From CAYFKJ01 sp964343605 (GTDB taxonomy: Bacteria; Pseudomonadota; Alphaproteobacteria; UBA2966): DNA of 64,000 nt. The stretch lies in assembly GCA_964343605.1 (NCBI GenBank), contig CAYFKJ010000002.1:248001-312000 (forward strand). The letters run 5' to 3'. Below the pieces are notes generated by a model that saw nothing but the letters and a program-made list of their open reading frames with translations, was not told where the DNA came from and ran no database searches. Positions 37,801 to 47,429 of the stretch are shown here, piece by piece; the stretch's first letter is position 1; every line of letters begins with the position of its first letter. The position numbers and the translations under genes were made by a program.

Positions 37801-38171
37801 TGGATGGCCTTGCGGTCGGCGCCGATCATTTGCACGCCGTGCTTCTCCAGCACGCCCATGTCGTCCAGCGCCAGCGCCGTATTCAGCGCCGTCTGCCCGC
37901 CCATGGTGGGCAGCAGGGCGTCGGGCTTTTCCTTCTCGATGATCTTTTCGACGATCTCCGGCGTAATCGGCTCGACATAGGTCGCGTCCGCCAGCCCCGG
38001 ATCGGTCATGATCGTCGCCGGGTTGGAGTTCACCAGAATGATCCGGTAGCCCTCCGCCTTCAGCGCCTGACAGGCCTGGGTGCCGGAATAATCGAACTCG
38101 CAAGCCTGCCCGATAATAATCGGCCCCGCCCCGATGATCAGAATACTCTCGATGTCGGTCCGTTTAGGCAT
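34872..38171 (-). CDS. carB: carbamoyl-phosphate synthase large subunit
   Basis: 1099 residues, in the normal range. Two homologous ATP-grasp halves are visible: ILIIGAGPIIIGQACEFDYS near residue 10 and a second IVLGGGPNRIGQGIEFDYC near 586, each followed by its ATP-grasp domain (SFTLGGTGSGIAYN; PSYVLGGRAMEIV). The allosteric MGS-like domain is C-terminal (VSVRDSDKRDILKAA onward). It makes carbamoyl phosphate for arginine and pyrimidines using ammonia from CarA. It lies downstream of carA but is separated from it by the REP/DUF559 unit. Confidence 0.98.
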   Translation of the reverse strand: MPKRTDIESILIIGAGPIIIGQACEFDYSGTQACQALKAEGYRIILVNSNPATIMTDPGLADATYVEPITPEIVEKIIEKEKPDALLPTMGGQTALNTALALDDMGVLEKHGVQMIGADRKAIQKAEDREEFREAMDNIGLECARSVIANTMAEARDALAHVGLPAIIRPSFTLGGTGSGIAYNREEYEAIVAAGLDASPVTEVLIEESVLGWKEYEMEVVRDRADNCIIICSIENVDPMGVHTGDSVTVAPALTLTDKEYQIMRNASIAVLREIGVETGGSNVQFAVDPATGRLIVIEMNPRVSRSSALASKATGFPIAKVAAKLAVGYTLDELMNDITGVTPASFEPTIDYVVTKMPRFTFEKFAGTEALLNTSMKSVGEAMSIGRTFEESVQKALRSMETGLTGFNELEIEGLDDAVTESERKDAIRKALGAPTPDRLLVIAQAFREGLTAAEINDACKYDPWFLARIEAIVMAENGVRENGLPADREALLNLKKMGFSDARLAELGDSREQAVADLRAELDVRPVFKRVDTCAAEFESQTPYMYSAYEDGSWTSADGSTQAECEAAPSDRRKAIVLGGGPNRIGQGIEFDYCCVHAAYALAEAGLETIMVNCNPETVSTDYDTSDRLYFEPLTLEDVLEIVRVEQQAGDLAGVIVQFGGQTPLKLANGLEAAGVPILGTSPDAIDLAEDRDRFQKLLADLDLHQPDNGIATSNEEAHAAAERIGYPVLLRPSYVLGGRAMEIVHDEASLERYMREAVKVSGDSPVLVDAYLRDAIEVDVDALSDGTDVVVAGVMEHIEEAGVHSGDSACALPPHTLDDAIVAEIKIQADALARALGVVGLMNVQFAVKDDVVYILEVNPRASRTVPFVAKATGRPIAKIAARVMAGEKLADFGLSPEKDVAASAPGHVAVKEAVFPFARFPGVDIILGPEMKSTGEVMGLDRDFETAFAKSQLAGGVNLPVEGKVFVSVRDSDKRDILKAARELEQQGFSLIATRGTAKFLREEGLSVSVVNKVLEGRPHIVDAMKDEDIALVFNTTEGAQAIADSFALRRTALLHHIPYYTTVAGAWAATQAIAALRAGTLEVEPLQSYSMLSY

Positions 38172-38189
38172 GGATCGATTCCAAATAAG

Positions 38190-38228
38190 CTCCCTCCCCC
38201 CTAGTGGGGGAGGGCCGGGGTGGGGGGG
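38190..38228 (+). repeat. REP-like palindrome R1 (plus orientation)
   Basis: A GC-rich palindrome (CCCTCCCCC, short loop, GGGGGAGGG) followed by a G-rich tail (GGGGTGGGGGGG). The tail ends five bases from the stop codon of the DUF559 gene. The same plan occurs at 38574, 38640, 62009 and 62082. Confidence 0.85.
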
Positions 38229-38233
38229 ACATC

Positions 38234-38563
38234 TTATCCGTCCAGTTCTGCGAGCAGGTTTTCAAGCACACCCTCAAAATTCTCCAAAACCTCATTGTTC
38301 CAATATCGAACGACCCGAAACCCTTCGCCCTCAAGCCAGGCCGTCCGCTCGGCATCGGCATCAGTCCGCTCCGCATGCTGCCCGCCATCCAGCTCAACGA
38401 CGATCTTCCGCTCGTAACAAACGAAGTCGACGACGTAATTCCCAATCGGCGCCTGCCGCCGAAACCGGAACCCGCCCAACTGCCGGTCACGAACCCGCGC
38501 CCAAAGCCGTTTCTCGGCCTCGGTGAGAGACTTGCGCAACCGCCGGGCAACGGGAGAAGCCAT
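38234..38563 (-). CDS. DUF559 endonuclease-like protein flanked by REP palindromes
   Basis: 109 residues from ATG 38563 (MASPVARRLRKSLTEAEKRLW). The frame is open upstream, but that part is only translated repeat (Gly-rich). It shows the DUF559/Vsr-like nuclease pattern: RRQAPIGNYVVDFVC, then IVVELDGGQHAE with the catalytic acidic residues, and a C-terminal GFRVVRYWNNEVLEN. The G-rich repeat tail just upstream of the start may act as its ribosome site. It lies between carA and carB on their strand. Biological role is unknown; a nuclease acting on the flanking hairpins is an attractive hypothesis. A solitary patch-repair-like nuclease is the alternative. Confidence 0.85.
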   Translation of the reverse strand: MASPVARRLRKSLTEAEKRLWARVRDRQLGGFRFRRQAPIGNYVVDFVCYERKIVVELDGGQHAERTDADAERTAWLEGEGFRVVRYWNNEVLENFEGVLENLLAELDG

Positions 38564-38573
38564 CGCGTCATCA

Positions 38574-38611
38574 CACCCCCCACCCTGTCCCTCCCCCACA
38601 AGGGGGGAGGG
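38574..38611 (-). repeat. REP-like palindrome R2 (minus orientation)
   Basis: Same unit as R1 but inverted: on the minus strand a palindrome (CCCTCCCCCC, loop, GGGGGAGGG) is followed by the tail ACAGGGTGGGGGTG. The tail begins ten bases upstream of the DUF559 ATG. Confidence 0.85.
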
Positions 38612-38639
38612 AACTCACCTGGCGAGAATTACGCCCAAA

Positions 38640-38681
38640 AAGCCCTCCCCCTCGATGGGGGAGGGTTTGGGTGGGGGTGAC
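38640..38681 (+). repeat. REP-like palindrome R3 (plus orientation)
   Basis: The palindrome CCCTCCCCC-loop-GGGGGAGGG is followed by TTTGGGTGGGGGTG. With R2 it forms a head-to-head pair 28 bases apart, the same geometry as the pair at 62009-62119. Confidence 0.85.
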
Positions 38682-38760
38682 AGAGCATGTTCTAGGCACC
38701 GATTGCTTCAAACTGCTCTGAATAAAACTCTGTGACTCCGTATCTCTGTGCTTCCACATA

Positions 38761-39930
38761 TCACCCCTCCATCAATTTCACGAACCGGTCGAACAGGTAG
38801 TGGCTGTCTTCCGGCCCGGGGGAGGCTTCGGGGTGGTATTGGACGGAGAAGATGGGTTTGCCGTCGACGCGGATGCCTTCAAGCGTGCCGTCGAACAGCG
38901 ATGTGTGGGTCTGCGTGACCCCGGCGGGCAGGCCGTCGGCTTCGATGACGAAGCCGTGGTTCTGGCTGGTGATTTCCACCTTGCCGGTTTCCAGATCCTT
39001 GACCGGGTGATTGCCGCCGCGGTGGCCTTGGTGCATCTTGGCCGAGCCGGCGCCCAGCGCCAGGGCCAGCATCTGATGACCCAGGCATATCCCGAAGAGC
39101 GGCACGCCGGCTTCGACGACCGACCGGATCATCGGCACGGCATATTCGCCGGTGGCGGCCGGATCGCCGGGGCCGTTGGAGAGGAATACGCCGTCCGGCT
39201 TGTAGCCCAGCACGTCTTCGCCCGTCGCCGTGGCGGGTACGACGGTGACGCGGCAGCCGGCGGCGGCGAGGCAGCGCAGGATGTTTCGTTTGATGCCGAA
39301 ATCGACGGCGACGACGTGGTATTTGGGCGTTTCCTGCCTGCCGTAGCCGTCGCCCAAGGTCCAGCGCGTTTCGTCCCAGGCGTAGGTCTGGGTGCAGGAC
39401 ACTTCCTTGGCGAGATCCATTCCCTCAAGTCCCGGCCAGCCCTTTGCCTCGTTAACCAGCGCGTTGAAATCGAAATCGCCGTCCGGGGCGTGGGCCACGA
39501 CGCCGGTCGGCGCGCCCGCGTTACGGATGTGGCGCGTCAGCCGCCGGGTGTCGACGCCGGCGATGCCGGGCAGTTGCTTGGCGGCGAGCCAGTCGTGCAG
39601 GTGGCTTGCGGCGCGGAAATTCGAAGGGTCGGTGATGGAGGCCCGGAAAACGACGCCGCGCGCGGCCGGCGTGAGGCTTTCGATATCTTCCTCGTTGGCG
39701 CCGACGTTGCCGATGTGGGGGAAGGTGAAGTTGATGATCTGTCCGGCGTACGAGGGATCGGTGATGATCTCCTGATAGCCGGTTAGCGACGTGTTGAAGC
39801 AGACCTCGCCGACGGCCGAGCCGGTGGCGCCGATGCCCTCGCCCTTGATGACCGTACCGTCGGCCAAAACCAGTATCCCCGTCGCGGCTTCTGGCGCGGA
39901 CGTGGGCGCGGATTTGGTCGTTTCGGCCAT
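38761..39930 (-). CDS. carA: carbamoyl-phosphate synthase small subunit
   Basis: 389 residues. The N-terminal small-subunit domain (ILVLADGTVIKGEGIGATGS, CFNTSLTGYQEIITDPSYAG) is followed by a class I glutamine amidotransferase domain with the nucleophile Cys in PLFGICLGHQMLALALGAG and the His-x-Glu pair in SVQYHPEASPGPED. It releases ammonia from glutamine for CarB. ATG 39928-39930 lies downstream of a good sigma-70 promoter (40048-40076). In most relatives carA adjoins carB more closely; here 589 bases with the DUF559 unit lie between. Confidence 0.98.
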   Translation of the reverse strand: MAETTKSAPTSAPEAATGILVLADGTVIKGEGIGATGSAVGEVCFNTSLTGYQEIITDPSYAGQIINFTFPHIGNVGANEEDIESLTPAARGVVFRASITDPSNFRAASHLHDWLAAKQLPGIAGVDTRRLTRHIRNAGAPTGVVAHAPDGDFDFNALVNEAKGWPGLEGMDLAKEVSCTQTYAWDETRWTLGDGYGRQETPKYHVVAVDFGIKRNILRCLAAAGCRVTVVPATATGEDVLGYKPDGVFLSNGPGDPAATGEYAVPMIRSVVEAGVPLFGICLGHQMLALALGAGSAKMHQGHRGGNHPVKDLETGKVEITSQNHGFVIEADGLPAGVTQTHTSLFDGTLEGIRVDGKPIFSVQYHPEASPGPEDSHYLFDRFVKLMEG

Positions 39931-40047
39931 CGTTCAGCCTCTGGGCGAAAAGTGCGGCGAGCAGGGCGGCGGTCTGGGGCTTCGCAATCCCGGAAATCCG
40001 GTCGAATTCGGCGAAAATTCGGCTGAAGCGGGTGTAAATTGGCGCGC

Positions 40048-40076
40048 AAGATAAGCAAATCCCGTGCCGCAGTCAA
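40048..40076 (-). promoter_or_regulatory. sigma-70-type promoter of carA
   Basis: On the minus strand TTGACT (40076-40071) and TATCTT (40053-40048) are separated by exactly 17 bases, giving a leader of about 110 bases to the carA ATG. No arginine operator or attenuator is evident. Confidence 0.7.
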
Positions 40077-40193
40077 CCCTCTAACCGAAAGTAATTATCA
40101 TTTAAAAACAATAAGTTAGAAGATATTTTGCGTTTGCGTAGCGGGAGCTACTTCTATAGGATATGCCCCCTTTCCGGTACAAATCATAATCGC

Positions 40194-40649
40194 ATGCTCC
40201 GCAATCAAATAAACGATTCGCTTAAAGCCGCCATGAAGGCCAAGGATTCGGCCCGGGTATCGACGCTACGCCTGATGACGGCGGCGCTGAAAGACCGCGA
40301 CATTGCCGCCCGCACCGAAGGCGGCGGCGAAGGCATCAGTGACGACGACATTCTCGGGATGCTGCAGACCATGATCCGGCAGCGCCGCGATTCGGTGAAG
40401 CTCTATCTCGAGGGCAACCGCCAGGAACTGGCGGACAAGGAAGAGGCGGAAATCACGGTCATCGAGGAATTCCTGCCCCAGCAGTTGTCGATGGAGGAGA
40501 TTGAGGCGGCTTGCAAGGACGTCATCGGCGAACTGGGCGCCGACAGCATCAAGGACATGGGGCGGGTGATGGGCGAATTGAAAGCGCGCTACGCCGGGCA
40601 AATGGACTTCGGCAAGGCGAGCGGCGTGGTCAAGGGTTTGCTGGTATAG
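40194..40649 (+). CDS. GatB/YqeY domain protein
   Basis: 151 residues from ATG 40194 (MLRNQINDSLKAAMKAKDSA), the family's normal N-terminus; the frame is open to 40128 but that part has no family match. The middle has ITVIEEFLPQQLSMEEIEAA, and the end MGELKARYAGQMDFGKASGVVKGLL, both typical. YqeY proteins resemble the tRNA-binding tail of GatB, but their role is not settled. It lies between carA (divergent) and dnaG, in the position where rpsU or yqeY often precedes dnaG-rpoD. Confidence 0.93.
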   Translation: MLRNQINDSLKAAMKAKDSARVSTLRLMTAALKDRDIAARTEGGGEGISDDDILGMLQTMIRQRRDSVKLYLEGNRQELADKEEAEITVIEEFLPQQLSMEEIEAACKDVIGELGADSIKDMGRVMGELKARYAGQMDFGKASGVVKGLLV

Positions 40650-40735
40650 TGTGAGCGTTTAACCCGGCGTTGCCATGCAGGGGATGGTGCCGGGCGGAGT
40701 TTGGGCGGTGTTAAGGGGGGTCGGAACAGGTACGC

Positions 40736-42568
40736 ATGGCGTTTCCGGCACAATTCATCGATGAGGTCCGCGCGCGCGTCGGCTTGGCCGACGTGGTGGG
40801 CCGCCGCGTCAAGCTGACGCGTCGGGGGCGGGAACACTCCGGCCTCTGTCCCTTCCATAACGAAAAGACGCCGTCCTTCACCGTCAATGAGGACAAGGGC
40901 TTCTTCCATTGCTTCGGCTGCGGCAAGCACGGCAGCGTCTTTGATTTCGTGATGGAAACCGAGGGCTTGAGCTTCCCTGAATCGGTCGAAAAGCTGGCCC
41001 AGGAAGCCGGCATGCAGATCCCCGCCCAGTCGCCCCAGGCGGCACAGCGGGCCGAGGCCCAGGCCGGCCTGATTGGTATCATGGAGCAGGCCGCCAAATT
41101 CTTCGAAAACCAGCTTGCCGGGGAGGGCGGCAAGACCGCTCGCGCCTACCTGCGCGACCGCGGCGTGGGCAAGGCGGCGATGGAGGGCTTCCGCCTTGGC
41201 CTCGGGCCCAACAACCGCACCGCCCTCAAACAATACATGCTGACCCGCGACGTGCCGGAAGACAAATTGGTCGAGGCCGGCCTGCTGATCAAACCCGAAG
41301 ACGGCGGCGACACCTACGACCGTTTCCGCGACCGACTGATGTTTCCGATCACCGATCCCCGGGGCCGGGTGATCGCCTTCGGCGGCCGGGCGCTGGGGGA
41401 GGCGCGGGCCAAGTACCTCAATTCGCCGGAAACGCCGCTCTTTCACAAGGGCCGGGTGCTTTACAATTACGCGAACGCCCGGGCGGCCGCTCGCAACATG
41501 CCGCAGGTTATCGTGGCGGAAGGCTACATGGACGTCATCGCCCTGCACGAGGGCGGCTTTCCCAACGCGGTCGCACCCTTGGGCACTGCGGTGACAGAGG
41601 ACCAGCTGCTGGCGCTGTGGAAGATATCGCCGGAACCGGTGTTCTGTCTCGACGGCGATCAGGCGGGCTGGAAAGCGGCGATCCGGGCCGCCGAGCGCGC
41701 CCTGCCGATCCTCAAGCCCGGCCACAGCTTGCGTTTCGCCCTGCTGCCGGAGGGTGACGATCCGGACACATTGGTGCGTGGGCGCGGCCGGGACGCCCTG
41801 CAGGAAGTATTGAACCAGGCCCTACCGCTTTCCGAAGTTCTGTGGCGCAAGACCGCCGGGGGGCAGGTTCTCGACACGCCGGAACGCCGGGCCGGATTCC
41901 GCAAGGAATTGTTCAACGAAGTGCGATCCATCGCCGATCCCAGCGTGCGCGGCTATTACGAGCAGCACTTCACGCAGCGCCTGGACGACGCCTTCGGCGG
42001 CCCGCGCCGGGACCGGTCCGGCAAGGGGGGTACGGGACGCGGGGGCGGGCGCGGAAAACCGCCGGGATTGGAACAGCGTCCAGGCCGCAACCTGGCGCTA
42101 AACGATCCCGCCGCCAAGCGTATCAGCCTGCTTTTGGCGACGCTTTTGAACCATCCAGCGCTGATCGAGGGGGTCGAGGAAGATCTCGCGGGGCTGGAAA
42201 TTTCCAACTCAGAACTTGACAGATTGCGGGCTGAAATCATAGACATAGCCGGTCGTGGCGCGCCCCTTGAAATTCCGGCGTTGAGAGCCCAACTCACTGA
42301 ACGCGGGTTGGCTGCGGCCGTCGACCGCTTGACCGGCAACAAGGCGACCATAATTGAGAGATTTGCGAGACCCGAAGCGACCCTGGAAGAGGCCGAGGCG
42401 GGCTGGAAAGCCTTATTGGCATTGGATCACAGGAATGTCGGCCTGGTTCAACAGCGACGCGAATATGCCGGCGCAGTGACATCGGAAGGCGACGACCGGT
42501 TGGTCCGGGGCATGCAACAGGTTCTCGACGAGGAACAAAACCTGGCCAACGACCAGGCACGGGATTGA
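40736..42568 (+). CDS. dnaG: DNA primase DnaG
   Basis: 610 residues. The CHC2 zinc finger is at the N-terminus (CPFHNEKTPSFTVN, then FHCFGCGKHG), followed by the primase core with RLMFPITDPRGRVIAFGGR, and TOPRIM motifs VAEGYMDVIALHEGG and CLDGDQAGWKAA near residues 258-306. A Gly/Arg-rich linker (~420-440) precedes the helicase-binding C-terminal domain. It synthesises RNA primers at the replication fork with DnaB. It sits 99 bases before rpoD in the conserved macromolecular-synthesis arrangement. Confidence 0.97.
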   Translation: MAFPAQFIDEVRARVGLADVVGRRVKLTRRGREHSGLCPFHNEKTPSFTVNEDKGFFHCFGCGKHGSVFDFVMETEGLSFPESVEKLAQEAGMQIPAQSPQAAQRAEAQAGLIGIMEQAAKFFENQLAGEGGKTARAYLRDRGVGKAAMEGFRLGLGPNNRTALKQYMLTRDVPEDKLVEAGLLIKPEDGGDTYDRFRDRLMFPITDPRGRVIAFGGRALGEARAKYLNSPETPLFHKGRVLYNYANARAAARNMPQVIVAEGYMDVIALHEGGFPNAVAPLGTAVTEDQLLALWKISPEPVFCLDGDQAGWKAAIRAAERALPILKPGHSLRFALLPEGDDPDTLVRGRGRDALQEVLNQALPLSEVLWRKTAGGQVLDTPERRAGFRKELFNEVRSIADPSVRGYYEQHFTQRLDDAFGGPRRDRSGKGGTGRGGGRGKPPGLEQRPGRNLALNDPAAKRISLLLATLLNHPALIEGVEEDLAGLEISNSELDRLRAEIIDIAGRGAPLEIPALRAQLTERGLAAAVDRLTGNKATIIERFARPEATLEEAEAGWKALLALDHRNVGLVQQRREYAGAVTSEGDDRLVRGMQQVLDEEQNLANDQARD

Positions 42569-42596
42569 AATTCGGCGCATCGGCGCCTTGGGGGGA

Positions 42597-42612
42597 GGGT
42601 GCGAGAGCACCC
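42597..42612 (+). other. GAGA-tetraloop hairpin in dnaG-rpoD spacer
   Basis: Perfect 6-bp stem GGGTGC/GCACCC with a GAGA (GNRA) loop, no T run after it. In E. coli the dnaG-rpoD junction is a processing site; this hairpin may play a similar part here (inference). Confidence 0.5.
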
Positions 42613-42667
42613 GGAAATTTGACTGACGACGCAGCGGCGGACGCGCCGCGCCAGGAGTGAGAATTAA

Positions 42668-44668
<2,001 letters not shown>

Positions 44669-44686
44669 TGCGGCAAAAATACGGCG

Positions 44687-44715
44687 AAAAACCGGGGTTT
44701 ATCCCCGGTTTTTTT
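44687..44715 (+). terminator. terminator of dnaG-rpoD
   Basis: AAAAACCGGGG (44687-44697) pairs with CCCCGGTTTTT (44703-44713) around a five-base loop, with T to 44715. Standard strong Rho-independent terminator. Confidence 0.94.
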
Positions 44716-44794
44716 GTGGAATTGGCGGCATTGTTTCGCCACTTTCGCGACCCATATGAGACATATCCACCTGGTCAGGCAATAGGGGAATCCC

Positions 44795-45217
44795 ATGGCG
44801 ACATATCTCGAACATGCCAACATCACGGTGCCGGACATCGATGCCGCGATCGCGTTTCTGCGCCTGATCGATCCGTCGTTTGAGGTCCGCCGAGACGAGA
44901 CGCCGGAAGGGAGTTACCGCTGGGCCCATGTCGGCAACGACGACTTCTATATCGCGCTGCAGGAACCGCATATCGGTTCCATGCCCCAGGCGCCGCAGGA
45001 AACCTACAAGAACCACGGCATCAACCACCTGGGCTGGGTGGTGAGGGATTTCGACGCGACGATCGCCCGGCTGGAGGCCGCGGGGTGCCGCCAAGGCATT
45101 CCCGTCACCGACCATCCTCATCGCAAGCGGGCCTACTATTTCGACGAGGCCGGCCTGGAATGGGAGGTCGTCGAGTACATGTCCGACGATCCGGCGGAAC
45201 GCAACGACTATGCCTGA
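44795..45217 (+). CDS. VOC-family metalloprotein (glyoxalase/dioxygenase superfamily)
   Basis: 140 residues making one VOC module pair. Possible metal ligands follow the His-His-Glu pattern: His in YLEHANITVPDID, His in GINHLGWVVRDFD, Glu in LEWEVVEYMSDD. VOC proteins include glyoxalases, extradiol dioxygenases and resistance proteins; sequence alone does not fix the reaction. It overlaps the next VOC gene by eight bases, so the two probably work together. GGGGAATCCC precedes the ATG. Confidence 0.85.
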   Translation: MATYLEHANITVPDIDAAIAFLRLIDPSFEVRRDETPEGSYRWAHVGNDDFYIALQEPHIGSMPQAPQETYKNHGINHLGWVVRDFDATIARLEAAGCRQGIPVTDHPHRKRAYYFDEAGLEWEVVEYMSDDPAERNDYA

Positions 45218-45743
45218 CATTGCGCTCAGTCATTTCGAGTTGAAGGTGCGTGACCTCGCAGTGATGGAGGATTTTTATGTCCGCGGCCTGGGCTTCGTCG
45301 TGACGGACCGTTCCGACAGCATGATCTTCCTTTCGGCCCATCCGGGCGAGCACCATCAGTTGGTACTCGGCGGGGCGGCGGACGGGAATTTCCACTCAGG
45401 CTCGCTCGACCACCTGGCCTTTCGGGTGGGGACGCTGGCCGATCTGCGGATGCGCCATGCGGTGCTCGGCTCGTATGGCGGTGTGGAGATGGAAACCGTC
45501 AGCCACGGCAACGCCTGGTCGGTCTATCTTCGCGATCCGGAGGGAAACCGGCTGGAGATCTTCGCCGATACGCCCTGGCACGTGGCCCAGCCCGTGCGTT
45601 TCGAGGTCGATCTGACGCTGCCGGAAGAGGATTTGATCGCCTGGACCGAAGCCAGGGTTTCGGAAATGCCCGGCTTCCGGCCGCTCGACGGGTGGTACGA
45701 CGATCACCGCGCCCGCTTGGCGGATACAGTGGACGGCAGCTAA
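45210..45743 (+). CDS. VOC-family protein, extradiol dioxygenase-like
   Basis: 177 residues. The His-His-Glu metal triad of type I extradiol dioxygenases is visible: SHFELKVRDL (~8), LDHLAFRV (~68) and GNRLEIFADTPWHV (~115). The GNRLEIF-D-P-W run and C-terminal extension resemble catechol 2,3-dioxygenase-like VOC proteins. It is coupled to the preceding VOC gene and convergent with the NDH-2-like gene, whose stop overlaps its own. An oxygen-dependent aromatic ring cleavage is possible but the substrate is not determinable. Confidence 0.85.
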   Translation: MPDIALSHFELKVRDLAVMEDFYVRGLGFVVTDRSDSMIFLSAHPGEHHQLVLGGAADGNFHSGSLDHLAFRVGTLADLRMRHAVLGSYGGVEMETVSHGNAWSVYLRDPEGNRLEIFADTPWHVAQPVRFEVDLTLPEEDLIAWTEARVSEMPGFRPLDGWYDDHRARLADTVDGS

Positions 45744-46936
45744 CCGGTCTGCAGTTTCCCGGCGGCGAGGATCTCCGCGGCGCTACCCACGGGCGGCATG
45801 ACGCGTTCCAGCACGATCTGCTTTTTCAGCGCCTTGGCCTCGGCGCCCTGCATCTGCAGTGCGCGCTCCCAGCCGGCGGTAAACAGTGCGCCGGCCGGTC
45901 CAAGATCGATGCAGGTGACGTAGCGCTCCTGGCGATAGGGAACCGTCGGCAAGTCCAACAAATCGCGGGCGGCGTTGTATCCCGCGAAGCGGCCCATCAG
46001 GCCGGCATGTTGACAGGACATCAGGGCGGCGCGGCCCCCGTCGTCGACGGCGGCGCGGGCGATATCGCCGGCGGCGAAGATCTTTCCCATACCCGCCACC
46101 CGCAAGGTTTCGTCCGTGAGCAGGCGCCCGAGGCCGTCGGTTTCACCGCCCAGCATGTCGGCCAGCGGGCTGGCCCGGAGGCCCGAAGTAAGGACAACCG
46201 TGGCGGCCTCGATGCGGACCCCGTCATCAAACACGGCGGCGTCCCGCTCAATGAGCTGCAGAGAAGTTTCGAGCCGGAGTTCGACGCCGGCTTCTTCCAG
46301 GGCTTGGGTTACAACGTCGCGGGCGCCGTCTTCCATCATGGGTCCCACTTCGCGCCGCCGGTCGATCAGAACCACGCGCGCCCGTTCCGCCGTTGTACCG
46401 CCGCCGTGTTCGGATAGGCGGCCGCGCATTTCGGTCGCCAGTTCGAGCCCGGTGAGGCCCGCTCCCACGATGACGATGGCGAGTATGTCGTCTGGTCCCG
46501 TATCCCGGAGCCGCTGGCGGAGATGGCGATCGAACTTCTCTGCCGCCTCGAAGGTATCGATGTTCCAGGCATATTCGGCGGCGCCGGGAATGTCGGGAAG
46601 ACTGAGCCGGCTGCCTGCCGCGACGACCAACCGGTCATAGCCGAGACTTGCCGGTCCGCCATTGGCCGGGGCGATTTCGACTCTTTGACACTCGACATCG
46701 ATGCCGCTCACGCGGCCCTCAAAGAAATCGACGCCGACGGGTTCCAGCGTGGGCGCAAGGGGCTGGCGCAGATCGGCCTTCAGGCTCTCGTAGAGCCTGG
46801 GGCGGTTGGTGATGAACGCACTGTCGGAAACCAGCGTGATGTCGACGCCACCGCCGTTTTCGTCCGCTTCCACCGCGGCGGACAGCGCCGCACCGACTCC
46901 GGCGAAACCACCGCCGATAATCAATAATCTGGACAA
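45740..46936 (-). CDS. NAD(P)/FAD-dependent oxidoreductase, NDH-2-like
   Basis: 398 residues starting at TTG 46936 with GAGTAGG upstream. N-terminal FAD-binding LIIGGGFAGVGAALSAAVEA, central LVVAAGSRLSLP, second nucleotide motif AIVIVGAGLTGLELATEM near 154-171, and IFAADIAR-like IFAAGDIARAAVDD near 292. It is related to type II NADH dehydrogenases and similar quinone-linked enzymes, but a C-terminal membrane-binding region is not obvious. Electron acceptor is unknown. Confidence 0.87.
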   Translation of the reverse strand: MSRLLIIGGGFAGVGAALSAAVEADENGGGVDITLVSDSAFITNRPRLYESLKADLRQPLAPTLEPVGVDFFEGRVSGIDVECQRVEIAPANGGPASLGYDRLVVAAGSRLSLPDIPGAAEYAWNIDTFEAAEKFDRHLRQRLRDTGPDDILAIVIVGAGLTGLELATEMRGRLSEHGGGTTAERARVVLIDRRREVGPMMEDGARDVVTQALEEAGVELRLETSLQLIERDAAVFDDGVRIEAATVVLTSGLRASPLADMLGGETDGLGRLLTDETLRVAGMGKIFAAGDIARAAVDDGGRAALMSCQHAGLMGRFAGYNAARDLLDLPTVPYRQERYVTCIDLGPAGALFTAGWERALQMQGAEAKALKKQIVLERVMPPVGSAAEILAAGKLQTG

Positions 46937-47029
46937 GGCGCAAACCTACTCGATTCGAAAAACCAGCCGTGGATAATAGGGCAACACGTCGCTTCGGGAA
47001 ACGCCGCCGCGAAAAAGGGGAGACCGCAG

Positions 47030-47314
47030 ATGCCGTCGCAAGCCGTGCCGACCGTCCTTATCGACAACGACCGCACCCGCGTGACGGAGTGGCGCTTCGC
47101 ACCGGGCGCCGCCACCGGCTGGCACCGCCACGAATACGATTACGTCGTTGTGCCCATCATGGACGGCACGTTGAAGATCGTCGATGCGGAGGGACAGGCG
47201 AATTTTGCCGAGCTCAAGCTGGGGGTGCCCTATTTCCGGGAGGAGGGCGTCGAGCACGACGTCATCAGCGCCAACGACCATGAATTCGCGTTTATCGAGA
47301 CCGAATTCAAATAG
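47030..47314 (+). CDS. small cupin-domain protein
   Basis: 94 residues, a single cupin barrel. Metal ligands of cupin motif 1 are visible in GWHRHEYDYVVVPIMDGTL (two His and a Glu), and motif 2 in GVEHDVISANDHEFAFIE. AAGGGGAGA precedes the ATG. The substrate is unknown; many such proteins bind a small carboxylate or nucleotide ligand. It is divergent from the NDH-2-like gene and ends at its own terminator. Confidence 0.87.
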   Translation: MPSQAVPTVLIDNDRTRVTEWRFAPGAATGWHRHEYDYVVVPIMDGTLKIVDAEGQANFAELKLGVPYFREEGVEHDVISANDHEFAFIETEFK

Positions 47315-47319
47315 GTAAG

Positions 47320-47338
47320 CCGCCGAGGGGCGGTTTTT
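47320..47338 (+). terminator. terminator after the cupin gene
   Basis: CCGCC (47320-47324) pairs with GGCGG (47329-47333) across a four-base loop, followed by five Ts; two weaker pairs can extend the stem. Confidence 0.8.
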
Positions 47339-47429
47339 CGAAACAAATTCGCGAAACCCCTCTTTTTCGAATGCGCGAATCCTGATAGGGGTATGCCGCC
47401 CGCCGGGCAGAGGCCATCGGCCGCACTGG

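Larger units (their letters stand above)
38190..38611. mobile_element. REP-bounded DUF559 unit (candidate REPtron-like element)
   Basis: A 422-base unit: palindrome R1 with its tail pointing inward, five bases, the DUF559 gene, ten bases, then palindrome R2 in opposite orientation with its tail also pointing inward. The coding sequence fills the space between the repeats almost entirely. The arrangement resembles REP-flanked RAYT genes but with a nuclease of a different fold. Mobility is inferred, not shown; no target-site duplication was identified. Confidence 0.5.

Noticed and set aside
38204..38680. Plus-strand frame across the REP/DUF559 region
   Set aside because: It translates the repeats and the antisense of the DUF559 gene; its Gly-rich ends come from the palindromes themselves.
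38190..38681. CRISPR array
   Set aside because: The repeats are palindromic, in alternating orientation and unevenly spaced, with no spacers of constant length and no cas genes.
42597..42612. Terminator between dnaG and rpoD
   Set aside because: The hairpin has no T run; it was kept only as a hairpin.
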